Assembly (NCBI GenBank): GCA_029641185.1
Contig: JAPWGK010000033.1
Coordinates: 124,001-188,000, forward strand
Reading direction: 5' to 3'
DNA: 64,000 nucleotides
From: Pseudofabraea citricarpa
Taxonomy: Eukaryota > Ascomycota > Leotiomycetes > Helotiales > Dermateaceae
Shown: positions 22,156 through 33,806 of the stretch, one piece after another
Layout of the letters: the number at the start of each line of letters is the position of its first letter
Numbering within the stretch: the first letter of the stretch is position 1
Position numbers and translations under genes: made by a program
The notes under the pieces: model-generated
Seen by the model: only the letters and a program-made list of their open reading frames with translations
Database searches by the model: none
Told to the model about the DNA's origin: nothing

Positions 22156-23916
22156 ATGTCTAGCAATAGCAAAGAAGACACCCACCGTAAAACTGGCAAG
22201 CACCGACAACCAGCTGACAAAGTGCAGCAAAGTGTCGATGAGAACGAAACAGCGGATCATGAGTCGTAGGCATCTCCAGCACAAGATAATCCGATGATAT
22301 ATTGCTCACCTGCTATTAGGAACAAGTCTGAAACCAGCGTTGCACCACAGCAAGATGACTCTGACCTATGTATTGCTGAACTCAAAGACTTGAACTTCTC
22401 TGACAAACACTCCTCCGCCACCGACGACTCTTCTGATGGTGCCCCTGAAGAGGATGGAGAGGCCAAGCCAAAGAATGCTGGCAGTCCTAATTCCGGCATG
22501 CCATCGTAAGTACCCACAAAATATCTTACGGATTCCTGCTTCATATCTTTCTCAATATTGTTACGGATGATGTTGCCTCGCTAGAAGAACTCTTTTCAGA
22601 TGCGGATCTTGACGAATCTGGAGCTGACAATATCTTTGATTCTAGTCATGATAATATCGACCCTGCACAGAAATTCCATGGCGAAGCGTCCAATGAACCC
22701 AGATCAGCTCAAAATTCTCCTACCAATCGATCCACCCAACCTAATACTTCTGAGCCAACTGAAAATGAAGAGTCTAAAGACCTGAAGGAAGATCACGATA
22801 ACGCAGCTCAAGAGCCTGGTGATACCGGTACTAGTCCTGCTAGCAATTCCAACGATGTGAGCAATGGATCTGGTGCAGAAATTAAAGGAAGATCAAAGGC
22901 TTTCTTTGGCTATGATGGCCCTTTCGACCTTCCTCGAGACTATGCCGATACCTATCGCTCAAACCAAATGGACGAAGATATCGATATGGACCGGGAGATA
23001 TCTGATTCAGCTGCCAATACCCATAGCTCAAACCAGAAGGACGAAGACGACGATATGGTTTGGGAGATACCTGATTCGACTGATGATAGTGATACATCGG
23101 AGGAAAATTGGCCATTTCCGGCTCCTGGAAAACCAGCAAAGAAGCGTCGCATCAGTAACAATCCCAAACCATCTTACAGAAGATCTGGAAACGTCGATAC
23201 TTTTAAGGAGACTCAAGATTCTGGAAAGATTGATGTAGCTAAGCCACATAATACCTCTGATGTTAAGAAACCAGAACCAAATACTGCCAAGGGCGTAGAT
23301 ATGCCGTAAGTATCAACTTGATTCTCTATAGTTAGCTACACAGTTACTGACTTTTGAAAGATCTGAATTTGAAATGGAGCGAATGTACAATTTGCTCTGG
23401 GAGCATTATTCACACGGCTTGCCGGATGGTTACGATCCAGAATTTCTGTTCGCAGATTGGCTAAGAGACGTCCGTATGAATCCTAATTGGTTGGGAAACT
23501 TCAAACTCATTAATTACAAGGAGAGAGCAGCTCTAGAAGCCGCTAGGATGTTTGCAATTGGTACGGAAAGATTTGGAATGGATCGATGCGAAGCATGTCA
23601 AAGAAATAGGGGTATGTTCAATGGCTGTGTCTACTTTCTAATGAGCTCCTCTTCTCACCCCTATCCTTGCGCCAATCAACACTTCTTGAACAATACAACC
23701 CAAGAAATCAAGTGGAAGTTTAGAATTACGAATATTCCTTCGAAGAGAAAAACCAGACATTCCAGCACCGAGGACTATGCTGAAAATTCGAACTACAAAG
23801 ACGCTAAGGACGATACAGAAGACGAACTGGATCCGGATCACAAGGGCGAGACTTACAACGTGCTTACTCGTAAGGCCCGGAAAGCTATGTTCGATGACGG
23901 TCCGATCTATGATTGA
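22156..23916 (+). CDS. disordered protein with C-terminal Cys-containing domain (503 aa), function unknown
   Basis: Four exons: 22156-22265, 22320-22505, 22646-23305 and 23361-23916. Intron 1 (54 bp, branch-like GCTCAC) removes an in-frame TAG that would otherwise look like a nonsense mutation. Intron 2 (140 bp, GCTGAC branch site) and intron 3 (55 bp, ACTGAC) preserve frame. Residues 1-320 are Ser/Asp/Glu/Asn-rich and disordered, with a 23-residue internal duplication and a possible NLS (KPAKKRRIS). The C-terminal part has a compact region (YNLLWEHYSHGLPDGYDPEF; LFADWLRDVRMNPNWLGNFKL) followed by CEACQRNRGMFNGCVYF. That CxxC...C spacing recalls the short Cys motif of fungal DUF3716-type domains, which is a weak similarity only. 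Probably nuclear; no enzymatic motif. The duplicated, acidic N-terminus suggests rapid evolution. Confidence 0.7.
22951..23088 (+). repeat. two-copy imperfect tandem duplication, 69-bp period
   Basis: The segment starting at 22951 and that starting at 23020 align over 69 bp (CTCAAACCAxAxGGACGAAGA core). Both encode SNQxDEDxDMxxEIxDS. The period is exactly 23 codons, so the frame is kept. Confidence 0.8.
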
Positions 23917-25709
23917 ATTGCACATGCTCAGGATACACTCGTGGTTTTTATCATCGCCTCCCTTTTCTCTTTTTTCTTCTGGATCTCTTTTAAGGAAAGA
24001 CGGAAGTCATTGGAGAGACTGATTTTGTGGTTCTATCTGGTAACTGTTTGGATTTGATCAATGTCAGAGTGGTTTTTGAGGTGAGCGGACTCATAGCAGG
24101 TGGTTGTCACCATTTGCCAGCATGGTTTGTTAGCGTTAGCGTCCAGTACTGTCGATTAGCGAATTTCAGAGATTACTGCATTGTTTTGATATTGAAGATA
24201 CTTTTGCTCTGAAAAGTTCGATTCTAACTGGAGCAAGGGTATTTGCTAGGTGTATTTCGGGAAGTGAAAGCTCGACAGCAAATTTATTGTCATGGCCTAG
24301 ATATTCGCCAATACCTACTTGTTGATGCAACAATCTTTTGAAGTTTGCAAGAGGTATTCGAAGTTCCAATGGTAAGGTCATGAGATTGGAAGCATTGGCA
24401 AAATGGGGTAGAAATGCAATAGGAACTGGTGGAGGAAGCAGCATTGAAGCTTTCATTACAGTTAGATCTGCGATGACCAGAGATTCTGGCATCAGACTCG
24501 TCGGGCGACGGGCAGGTCGCTTTTTGGAAAGAACCCAGAAAGTCGAATCTCTTGACTTGAATGTAACACTAAATTGTACGATTGCCAACACTACGTATAA
24601 ATGATATTTAACAGATTCAAGATGATCTTTGGGAGAGTCATTGTCCTCGACGCTAACGCCAGATATTTAGACCTTGTAAATAAGGTAGTTTCTGTGGATA
24701 TAAATGAAAATGGGCTAATGAAGCCCAAAGCACATGTTTTCTCCACCTCGGCTCAGACTCTCCACATCTCCTAGCTGAAAATTATCAACTTTGATGGTTG
24801 AAAAACATCGGCGCGGGTTGTTTATGTCTTGTTCCTGCAAAGATACACTACTAAAATTGGATGTGAACCACACCCACCATCTTTTTTTCATATCAATGGA
24901 GTAGATATATTCTCACTTATGAAATCGAACTGGGAATTTTGTCCAAAATATTTTTGCGGTACTTACTCAGCTGGAAATATACTCAGAACATCCAAATCAT
25001 ACCATCCGCTATACTCAGAAACATGCAAAGGGACACCGTCTCAGTGTTAGTAATGATTTGGTGCTCGCTTAGCAGTATATGAACCAAGGAATTCTATAGT
25101 CAATTCGGAATCTTGCTTAGCACTGTAATTGACGATTTGAGAGTCTAAACTTAGAACAAAACTGGTTAATTCTGTTGTAGGTTCAGAAAAGGGCTCGATT
25201 TACCAATCTTACACATGGTCTGCTCGCTTACGTCTTTGTAGAGAGATGGTGTTGAAATGAAGCAAATAAATGATTTAATAAAAATTAGAACGCTGTATGG
25301 ATAATACCAGGAGACCTTACTACAAATGGATGGTCGGTAATACTGGGAACTAAGTAAATAAGAGGCGATGGTTGTTATGCGAAAATCTCTCACCTAATCA
25401 ATCGTTAGGAAAAAGCTACGGGTCATTTTCCAAGTTTGAAGGAAAAGAAACTTCGTAAGGAGCCCAATCAGTAGTTTCTGTTCCGAGCCCTGATCTTGTG
25501 CAAAATTATTGTGTATTCGACACAAGCAATGGAAAGTCCTGAAAATCGAGTCGAGGAGGTACACGCTTAATCAGCAATGTGTCACACGTGATCGCTCACT
25601 TTACACGGCGACACGGTCCCTCTTTACCTCGCGAAAACGACGCGTCTTCCTGAACAAATAACCCAAGCACCCAAACCCAACACAACAGCATATTTGTACC
25701 TCTACAAAC
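23917..25709. other. 1.8-kb AT-rich intergenic region
   Basis: This lies between the disordered-protein gene and the RPA2 gene. A 141-codon minus frame (24166-24591) exists but has no recognisable domain, and its antisense is also open over 24338-24604. I leave it unannotated. The rest is AT-rich with no coding signal. Confidence 0.45.
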
Positions 25710-26742
25710 ATGGGTAAGACGTTTCCCAACGTGATCTGTAGATATAAACTGATGCGCAAGTAGCTGCCAACTACGGATACGGAGGCACGACGACGTACTC
25801 AAACTACGGTGCAAATGGCGGGGCAGATGGAGGCGGCTTTGTAGCAGGAGGAGGAGGATATGGTGGTTCACAGGGAGGCAGTCAGGAGAGTCCCGGCACG
25901 AAGGTATATTTTCCAACATGAGGTCGTAAAGGATTCAAAGCTGATTGATCTCTCGCAGACATATGGCAAAGACACTCTTCGCCCTGTGACCATCAAGCAG
26001 ATAATAGACGCTACGCAACCCCACCCCGAAGCCGATTTCAAGATTGATGGAAACGAAGTGACACAGGTACGTCACCAGTCTCACGCAAGCATGATTTCAG
26101 TGAATGCAATAAGCTGACGTTTGATGAAACTCTTAGCTCACATTCGTTGGCCAAATCCAAAGTCTCTCCACCCAAACTACGAATACAACCTTCAAGCTCG
26201 ACGATGGAACGGGTCTGATTGAAGTTAAGCAATGGATAGATGGTGATGCCGATCCGGAACATGCAAGACCTGTGCCTGTCGAAGGACAATACGTACACGT
26301 CTGGGGCCGCTTGAAGGCATTCAACAACAAACGACATGTTGGCGCACACGTCATCCGGGTCATTACCGATTACAATGAAGTCAGCATGCACCTATTAGAA
26401 GCGACTGCAGTACATCTTTACTTCACACGCGGGCCATTAGATTCGGCCGTCAAACAGGAAGGTGGGACTGGGATGTTTGTAGACTCGAATGCAGGTGCAG
26501 GTGCAGGTGGTGCACCCGGTGCGGGTGGACGACCGTTACCTGCCATGACGAAAAATGCGAGAAGAGTTTATGAGCTGTTGCTCTCTGCGCCGCAGAATAA
26601 CGAGGGCCTGCATGTCCATAACATCGCATCGTCGTTGAACATGCCGAGTTCGGAGGTTTTCAAGGCCGGTGATGAACTGTTGGGTTACGGAACCATTTAC
26701 ACCACTGTGGATGATGAGACCTGGGCTTTGCTGGAATATTAG
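25710..26742 (+). CDS. RFA2: replication protein A 32-kDa subunit (Rfa2)
   Basis: Four exons: 25710-25713, 25764-25903, 25959-26066 and 26137-26742, giving 285 aa. The first coding exon is only ATG plus one base, followed by a 50-bp intron, and all later junctions keep frame. The N-terminus is Gly/Tyr/Ser-rich (the segment phosphorylated in other RPA2 proteins). The central OB fold runs from TLRPVTIKQIIDA through LTFVGQIQS, TFKLDDGTGLIEVKQW and VHVWGRLKAFNNKRHVGAHVIR. A Gly/Ala linker leads to the C-terminal winged helix (ARRVYELLLSAPQNNEGLHV to the end). It binds single-stranded DNA as part of the RPA heterotrimer in replication, repair and recombination in the nucleus. The alternative acceptor three bases upstream would add one residue (Val). 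Confidence 0.93.
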
Positions 26743-27033
26743 AGGCAGGGAAATTCATAATGATCTGGCGTTTCTTCTTTCCTGGTGGATGATTGTGGGA
26801 TGCACGTTGCAGTCATATTCTTGCTGTACATGATATGATGAGATGGATGGCTCGAAAGAGAAAAAGAACTCAAATTCAATATCACTCGCACTTCCACTAC
26901 TACTAGGCCGCCCCCTGAGTTTGTCAATTTAGTGCCTAACGATCAGTAATCAAAACCAAAATCAAAAATCAGAAAATCAGAAAACCCTGCCGAGGCCGTT
27001 AATCATGGGAAGTAGATGATGCTCAAGCAAGGC

Positions 27034-27859
27034 TTAGAGCTCTGTGACGCTCACACTCTCCTTGACCTTGCTTCCCTCCGCAGTGGCTGCTTTGGGCTCA
27101 CGAACCATGATTCCCAAGCAAACAGGTTTCTCGGCTCTTTCGAGAGCGACATCTCTCTTGAAGACGAAACCTAACTTACGATAGTACGATAGGTTAACCT
27201 CGGCACTGCTCTCAAGATAGATAGGTCTACCCTCAATATCAGCTTTCGCAGTCATATGCTCAATGAGTTTCTTCGCAAAACCCTTACCACGGGCAGAGGG
27301 TTTGCTGCCCAGGTAGACAAGGTAGTACGAGTCATCATCACGAGCACCCATAACTTCGTGCTTGGTATCGTGCAATTTAGGTAGGAATTCATTGTAGAAA
27401 CGTTTCTTGCCTTCGGATGAGAGCTTGTACAGAAGCCTCCACATGCCAGAACGAAGAATCGTCCACCAGTCGTCCATAACCTTGCCGGGAGGCATCCTGG
27501 TTCGGTCATTAGCAAGCCTACTCGAGAATAATGAAAGACTCGACATACCATAGAGCTACGGCATCATAGTTGGGACCGATGGTTGTCACAATGCCCTTGT
27601 AGCAATGAGCTGCCGTGATATAGCGAAGGATATCACAGTGAAGCTTGTACTTGTGCTCTTCGGAGTAAGCAGCCATGTCGGGCGTATCAAGAAAATAACG
27701 AGCTACTTCGTCAGTAGCGAATGCTTCAGCGAGAGTCTGGGCTGCTTGCTCGTACTCGGCTATCTTGAGAACTCTGATCTCATCGGAGACCAAAGAAGAG
27801 CTGGAAGCACTACGTTTTTTCTCGAGGATGGATGAATTATTGGTATTCATTGACGCCAT
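27034..27859 (-). CDS. GNAT-family N-acetyltransferase
   Basis: Exons 27859-27549 and 27496-27034 (intron 52 bp, GTATGT...CAG with a GCTAAT branch site) give 257 aa. The N-terminal part (EIRVLKIAEYEQAAQTLAEAF) and the acetyl-CoA-binding motif A, YYLVYLGSKPSARGKGFAKKL, with the ARGKGFA pyrophosphate loop, place it in the GNAT superfamily. Motif B follows at IYLESSAEVNLSYYRKLGF. The architecture matches fungal single-domain acetyltransferases of roughly 220-260 aa with unknown acceptor. It is convergent with RFA2, 291 bp away. Probably cytosolic: no signal peptide or membrane segment. Confidence 0.88.
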
Positions 27860-29030
27860 GATTGCGGTTTCTTTCTTTTACAATGGGAAACAGGGTCTCG
27901 TGATTCTAGGGGCATGTTAGTAACAGGAAGGCTGTCATTACTTTGATGATCATACAGTACGGTTTTTCGGCTGGTCTCGTGGAGTCTCCAGTGTGTTGTT
28001 TAGAAAGCTGAGATCTAGATACTGTTTCGTATCTTGATGGGAAACGAAGACAGTTGAGACTTTGGCGTATATCAACCGACATCAATGTAGAGTTGCGAGA
28101 AGCTTTGGGGTGTTTTTGGTTCAAGAGCAGGTGACGGATCAACACAGTCCGTCAAGTGGTTCAAATGAGTCTGGTTTGGAGAGAGTATATGTATGTTTAG
28201 GATGGGCTCAGTCAGTTGATTGAGGTATGGCAAACAGCTAGAGGGTTGTGTGTCAATTGTGTAAACTATAGGATCATGAAGTGTGCAGGTACTGTGGAAG
28301 CAAACAGAAAAGAGTGAGGCGAGCAGTGGTGGGTTATGTAGGTACTACGCTGGTTGAGAGGAGCGGCGTCGTCATGCGGGTTAAACCATCTTTGGCGGCT
28401 TCCGCCCATTCCGCAGTTAACTTTGTTGCATGACAAGGTACTGGCCTCGGTCCCATTGGACGGTCCCCTGAATTACATGTATGTAGTCCAAAGAACCAAT
28501 CCAAAGTACAGCCTGCTGAGCGGCTGACAGCTTGTCCCACAACAGAGTTGAACAGACGAGTCGTGGGAATCCTTTATCGTGACACCCTGAGACGTGGGGT
28601 TTGACCGCTTGTACTTCCTACAAGAAGACTAGCAGCCAGAGTGACTCGGCAGAACCATGGCCGGATCCCACTCCGAGAGACGAAAGATAATGAGAGATAG
28701 GAGGTGACTTGGAGACATCTTACATGAGCTGCAGGCTGTTCCGCTTGTCTTCGTCTTGCGTAGTAGCACAGTGCTGACAAGACCTCCAGAACAAAAGAAA
28801 ACAATAAATGCCACAACTCGCGGGCTCTTGCATGGCACAGCTAGGTCCAGTCTCACCGGTTGGGAATCAGAGGTCACCAGGTGTCGGGAAACTGTTGGGG
28901 CGTACTCAATTATTGTCTTCTGTGTAGGGTATATGTGTATTCCTCTGCATTGATCATGAGAACATTTCTAGGTCGTTAATTCACGTGTGTTGCTTCTGTC
29001 CGTTGAGAGACTGCTGTGCATCGTCGCATC
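27860..29030. other. intergenic between GNAT and IDI1 genes
   Basis: This 1.2-kb gap holds the GNAT promoter and IDI1 3' UTR. Frames at 28334-28953 on both strands overlap one another and have no domain. No gene is supported. Confidence 0.5.
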
Positions 29031-29904
<874 letters not shown>

Positions 29905-30229
29905 GGTGGGACACGGCACCAGAAGGTTTAAGTATTAAAGAGCACGAATTGGCAGGAATGCTTTAGACCAGCAGCACAGCAGCAGAGTAAGTGAGACAGA
30001 GTAATAAATAGTCAGAAAGTAAGCAGTAGGCGAAAGGTACGTAAATTGCTACGAACCCCTCCAGGAACCTTGAATTTTCCGTTGCCGAGGCCCTAAACCT
30101 TGTTAGGTAATCGTTTATCAGTCAACATGGTGGGGTTTATCGCCTCAAATTAATTTTTTGTGAGGGCTCGAGTATTCGAGAATTCACAATATTCAACTCC
30201 AGCGTGCACATTATCACTAAAATCTCAAA
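29905..30229. promoter_or_regulatory. divergent promoter of IDI1 and SYO1
   Basis: Only 325 bp separate the two start codons, so both promoters must be contained here or overlap. It is AT-rich near 30140-30230 with no obvious TATA shared by both. Confidence 0.55.
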
Positions 30230-32264
30230 ATGGGCAAATCAAAGCCAAGAAACAGAACGAAGAACCGTGCTGACCCTGTAGCAAAGCCCGTGAAAGCACC
30301 TGCGGACCCAGAGCTTGCTGCTATTCGCGAGAAACAGATCCTCCCATGCATCAAAGACTTGCAATCGGCGGATTTGAAGACACGGGCTGCAGCGGCAAGC
30401 GTGATCAGCAATATCATCGAAGATACAAAGTGCAGGAAGCTTCTTCTTAGAGAGCAAATCGTCAGAATTCTGCTCGAACAGACACTCACAGACTCCAGTC
30501 TGGAAACACGAACTGCGGGGTGGGGCATTCTCAGAAATTTAGCACTTGAGGAAGAAGCAGACTTTTGCATACACTTGTACCGACAGGACATTTTAACAGC
30601 AATCGAAGGTGTCGTGAAGTCGGTCAGTAGTAGCTATCCTATATCTTGTGCCATGCTAAGAGGTCCCGTAGATCATCGAGACACTTGAATCGAGCGAGAC
30701 ACCTCTTGTCAAGTTACCCGCTCCCCAGCAAACTCTGCTTTGGAACCTTTCGACATCCATTATAAATTTGTTGTCATCTCTCGCCGAATCCCAGGAAGAA
30801 ATCGCAGAAACCATCTGCAAACAAGAGACTCTCATTAACTTCTTATTTGGTCTACTATTCCTGGATACCGTACCAGACGAAGTCGACACCGAGACACTTT
30901 CTTGTTTGACAGTATTGACGGAAGACAACAAGCTACTCGTTCAGAGGGTCGTGGAAAATGGAGATTGGCTGAAGAGCTTGATCGAAATCAAAGGCACTGG
31001 GGGTATCAAAGCTGTTGCAGTTTGTGGGGTACTGCATAATATCTTCACAACAATGCAATGGTTCGACCATAACACACCAACACCTGGTGCATCGGATGCA
31101 ACATTAGTTCCTGTATTGGTAAACTCAATGAAGTTAGCCCAGGCTCAGATTGCCGATACCAACGGACAAACCGGAAACTCAAGTCCCGATCAGATCTTAC
31201 AGCTAGCTTTGGAAATTACCGCATCGATTGCGACAAGCCTCCAGGAGGCCCTTGAACATGGCAGTCGGTTCGAGAAGGAGTTCGAAGGGTTTGATGATAA
31301 GATTGAAGAAGACGAAGATGATGTTATGGATGCTGGCGATGACGAGATAGCTGAAGCAGAAGCCGAGGAAATGGACGATGATGAGATCGATGAGGCCATG
31401 GAAGCTGATATGGAATTAGTTACTGGTGACGTTCACGACGATGAGGATTCAGACGAACAACCAACCCTTGATTACCTGGTCCGTGAAGCGGCACCGATAA
31501 TTCTACAATCTGCGCAAATAGTGCAGGACTCGACCCCAGATAAGCATGCTATCCAAAGCCATGCTCTGTCTGCGCTGAATAATATCGCATGGACTGTATC
31601 AAGCATAGATTTTTCAACGGGTAGCCTTGGTAGTCTTCAGAAATTCTGGTCAATTCTTGCTCAACGTATCTGGAATGAAATCATTACTCCGGTCTTGGCT
31701 TCAAATACAGCAGACATCGAACTAGCATCCTCCGTTACGAGTCTTGCTTGGGCTTTGGCAAGAAGTCGACAAGGCGATATCAAGATCCAACCTGATGAGC
31801 ACAGAAAGTTCATGGCTCTCTACCAGGCATCCAAGGGCTTGGACGAGGAATCTAATGGCAAGAAGGGGGCAGACCAAGATTCCGATGCTTTCCAAGGACT
31901 TGGTGTGAAATGTATTGGAGTTCTTGGTCGTCTTGCTTTAGATCCAGCACCAGTGGCTCTAAATCGGGAAATCGGTGTTTTCCTCCTCACAATTCTCTCA
32001 TCCTTACCAAATGTTCCTGCTGCCGATGTAGTAGAGGTTCTTGACCAGCTGTTCGACATTTATGCCGATAAAAGCTATGCTTGCGATGCAACCTTCTGGT
32101 CCGACGGATTTTACCAACACTTGGAGGACGTTCAACCAAAAGCGAAGAAGCTGACCAAGAGTATTGACAAGCGAAAGTTTGCGGAGTTGCGAGCTAGAGC
32201 AGATGAAGCTTTAATGAATTTGGGACGATTCTTGAAGTATAAGAAGACGGAGAAGAACACTTGA
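30230..32264 (+). CDS. SYO1: Syo1, symportin for ribosomal proteins L5 and L11 (HEATR3 family)
   Basis: Exons 30230-30622 and 30672-32264 (intron 49 bp, GTCAGT...TAG) give 661 aa. The N-terminus MGKSKPRNRTKNRADPVAKPVK is the basic lead of Syo1 proteins and carries a PY-NLS-like region used for Kap104 import. Residues 33-330 and 400-650 are armadillo/HEAT helices (for example DLKTRAAAASVISNII). They flank a long acidic loop at about 339-393 (EEDEDD ... EEMDDDEIDEA) of the kind that binds basic L11. Syo1 carries 5S RNP components L5 and L11 together into the nucleus for ribosome assembly. Length fits the family (about 620-680 aa). It diverges from IDI1. Confidence 0.92.
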
Positions 32265-33806
32265 TGTGAACCGAATAGCTTATAGCTGGTATATCTTTCT
32301 GGGAATTTTCAGCGATACTGAGCTGTGCTGGGTTGTGTGTCCAGATAACGAGAGTTTTATGCTTGTGCATGTTCAGTCATGGTTATGATTAAAAATATGT
32401 AGTTTGGAGGTATGAAGGAACTAGCGATGAGCATGCATTTGCATTCAGGATTATGGATAGAGAGGCGTACAAAAGCCAATGTAGATAGTTGCAGCGACCT
32501 TGCCAAAAGCCCAATTTTCATAAATCACCAGGGAAATGTTGTCGCCTATACAGTGCCAACATAATCTTCCACAAATCCATTGAATATTTTGCTCTTACTC
32601 AAGCAATTCTTTTGAAATCAATTTTGTGCATTGGGCAAGTCTCCTAGGAAATTATACTAGACAGATCCCACGCCCTTAAAAAATTGAAAAACAAGCAGTT
32701 TTGAAATTCGAGAAGTCGTCAATAAAGGCATGGTTCTAACTTCCCGTAATGCGGTCCGAAAAGCTGTACTAACAAGCAACTAAACTAAGTCAAACCTACA
32801 TCTATTTCCGTATATTTTCTCACGCCTCACATTGCCCTTGAGAAAACGACAACAAAAAAAGAAGAGGGGAAAGTAATGCTTCCAAATTGGTGTTAGCAAA
32901 GTTTCCGGGATCATTGAGTACCGGACATACGGTGCTGGAAAGACTTTTCCAGCAAGCGAAAGAAAGAAAGAAAGAAGCTTAAAACAGATGATCAATTGCT
33001 CCTCATCCCTCCAGAGTCTTCAAAGGGGTGATCCGGCAGGTTCGGAGCTCTCGGACTCCTTGCCATCCATGCTCATCCATGTGTTCCGATGTTCGTTTAT
33101 CGTATCCTTAATTTTGGTCGCTTCCTTCGGGGAAACCTTGTTTGCCTCTTGTCCCTTTTCGCTAATTACCTGTATTGCATAAGAGGGTAAGCACCCCCCT
33201 CTCAAAGCTCTAGCATAAGTAAACACCGTATACTCAATAGAGGTACAATAGAAATAAAAGAGTGGGGGAGGGAAAGGGGAGGGGTAAATATAAGATCTCC
33301 CAACCCCTCTCTCTATACGTTCCCTCCAAAAGTCAAGCGACCTCCCAAACCCCCGGCTGCCAAGTCTGCTGCACTGCACATATCGCTTAAATACCCTCCT
33401 CCTCCCGCCGTCTTCTTTCCATCCAGACGGTATTTCCGAAGCTATGCCGTACGGCCCTCGACCCAGCTATCTACATTCGGGCGAGCCTCCCTCATCTTAA
33501 CCGAACTCTAAAGTTCCTATACAAACGTAAAAAGATTCCAGAAGAGAACGAGAAAAAAAAAAGTGCGGTAAACTCAAACAGAGGAGAGGATATGAGCCCT
33601 CTGCAAAGGGAATCTAGAAGCCCCTTCCCTCCTACGGATTGAAACCTTAAAGGTCGACAGAAGGGTGGGAAGATAAATAGCGGTTCGTTTCTCATGGCGG
33701 AGAAATCGGTAGGCAAGGCGTCTTCGTTTTGAGCCTTCATTCACTTTCGTTTTTTCTTTTTCTTATTCGGCATTCTCACTGCAGTCACTCTTTAACTGAG
33801 ATCATC
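32265..33806. other. 1.5-kb intergenic region, subtilase promoter side
   Basis: SYO1 3' UTR and the promoter of the secreted protease. A CT-rich stretch (33285-33420) and T-runs near 33745-33770 precede the start codon. The frames at 33020-33379 and 33492-33740 (both minus) are low-complexity and not supported. Confidence 0.5.

Noticed and set aside
22266..22319. Premature stop (TAG) suggesting a pseudogene
   Set aside because: A canonical 54-bp intron removes it and keeps the frame.
24166..24591. 141-codon minus frame
   Set aside because: No domain, antisense frame also open, AT-rich surroundings; could be a real small gene but evidence is insufficient.
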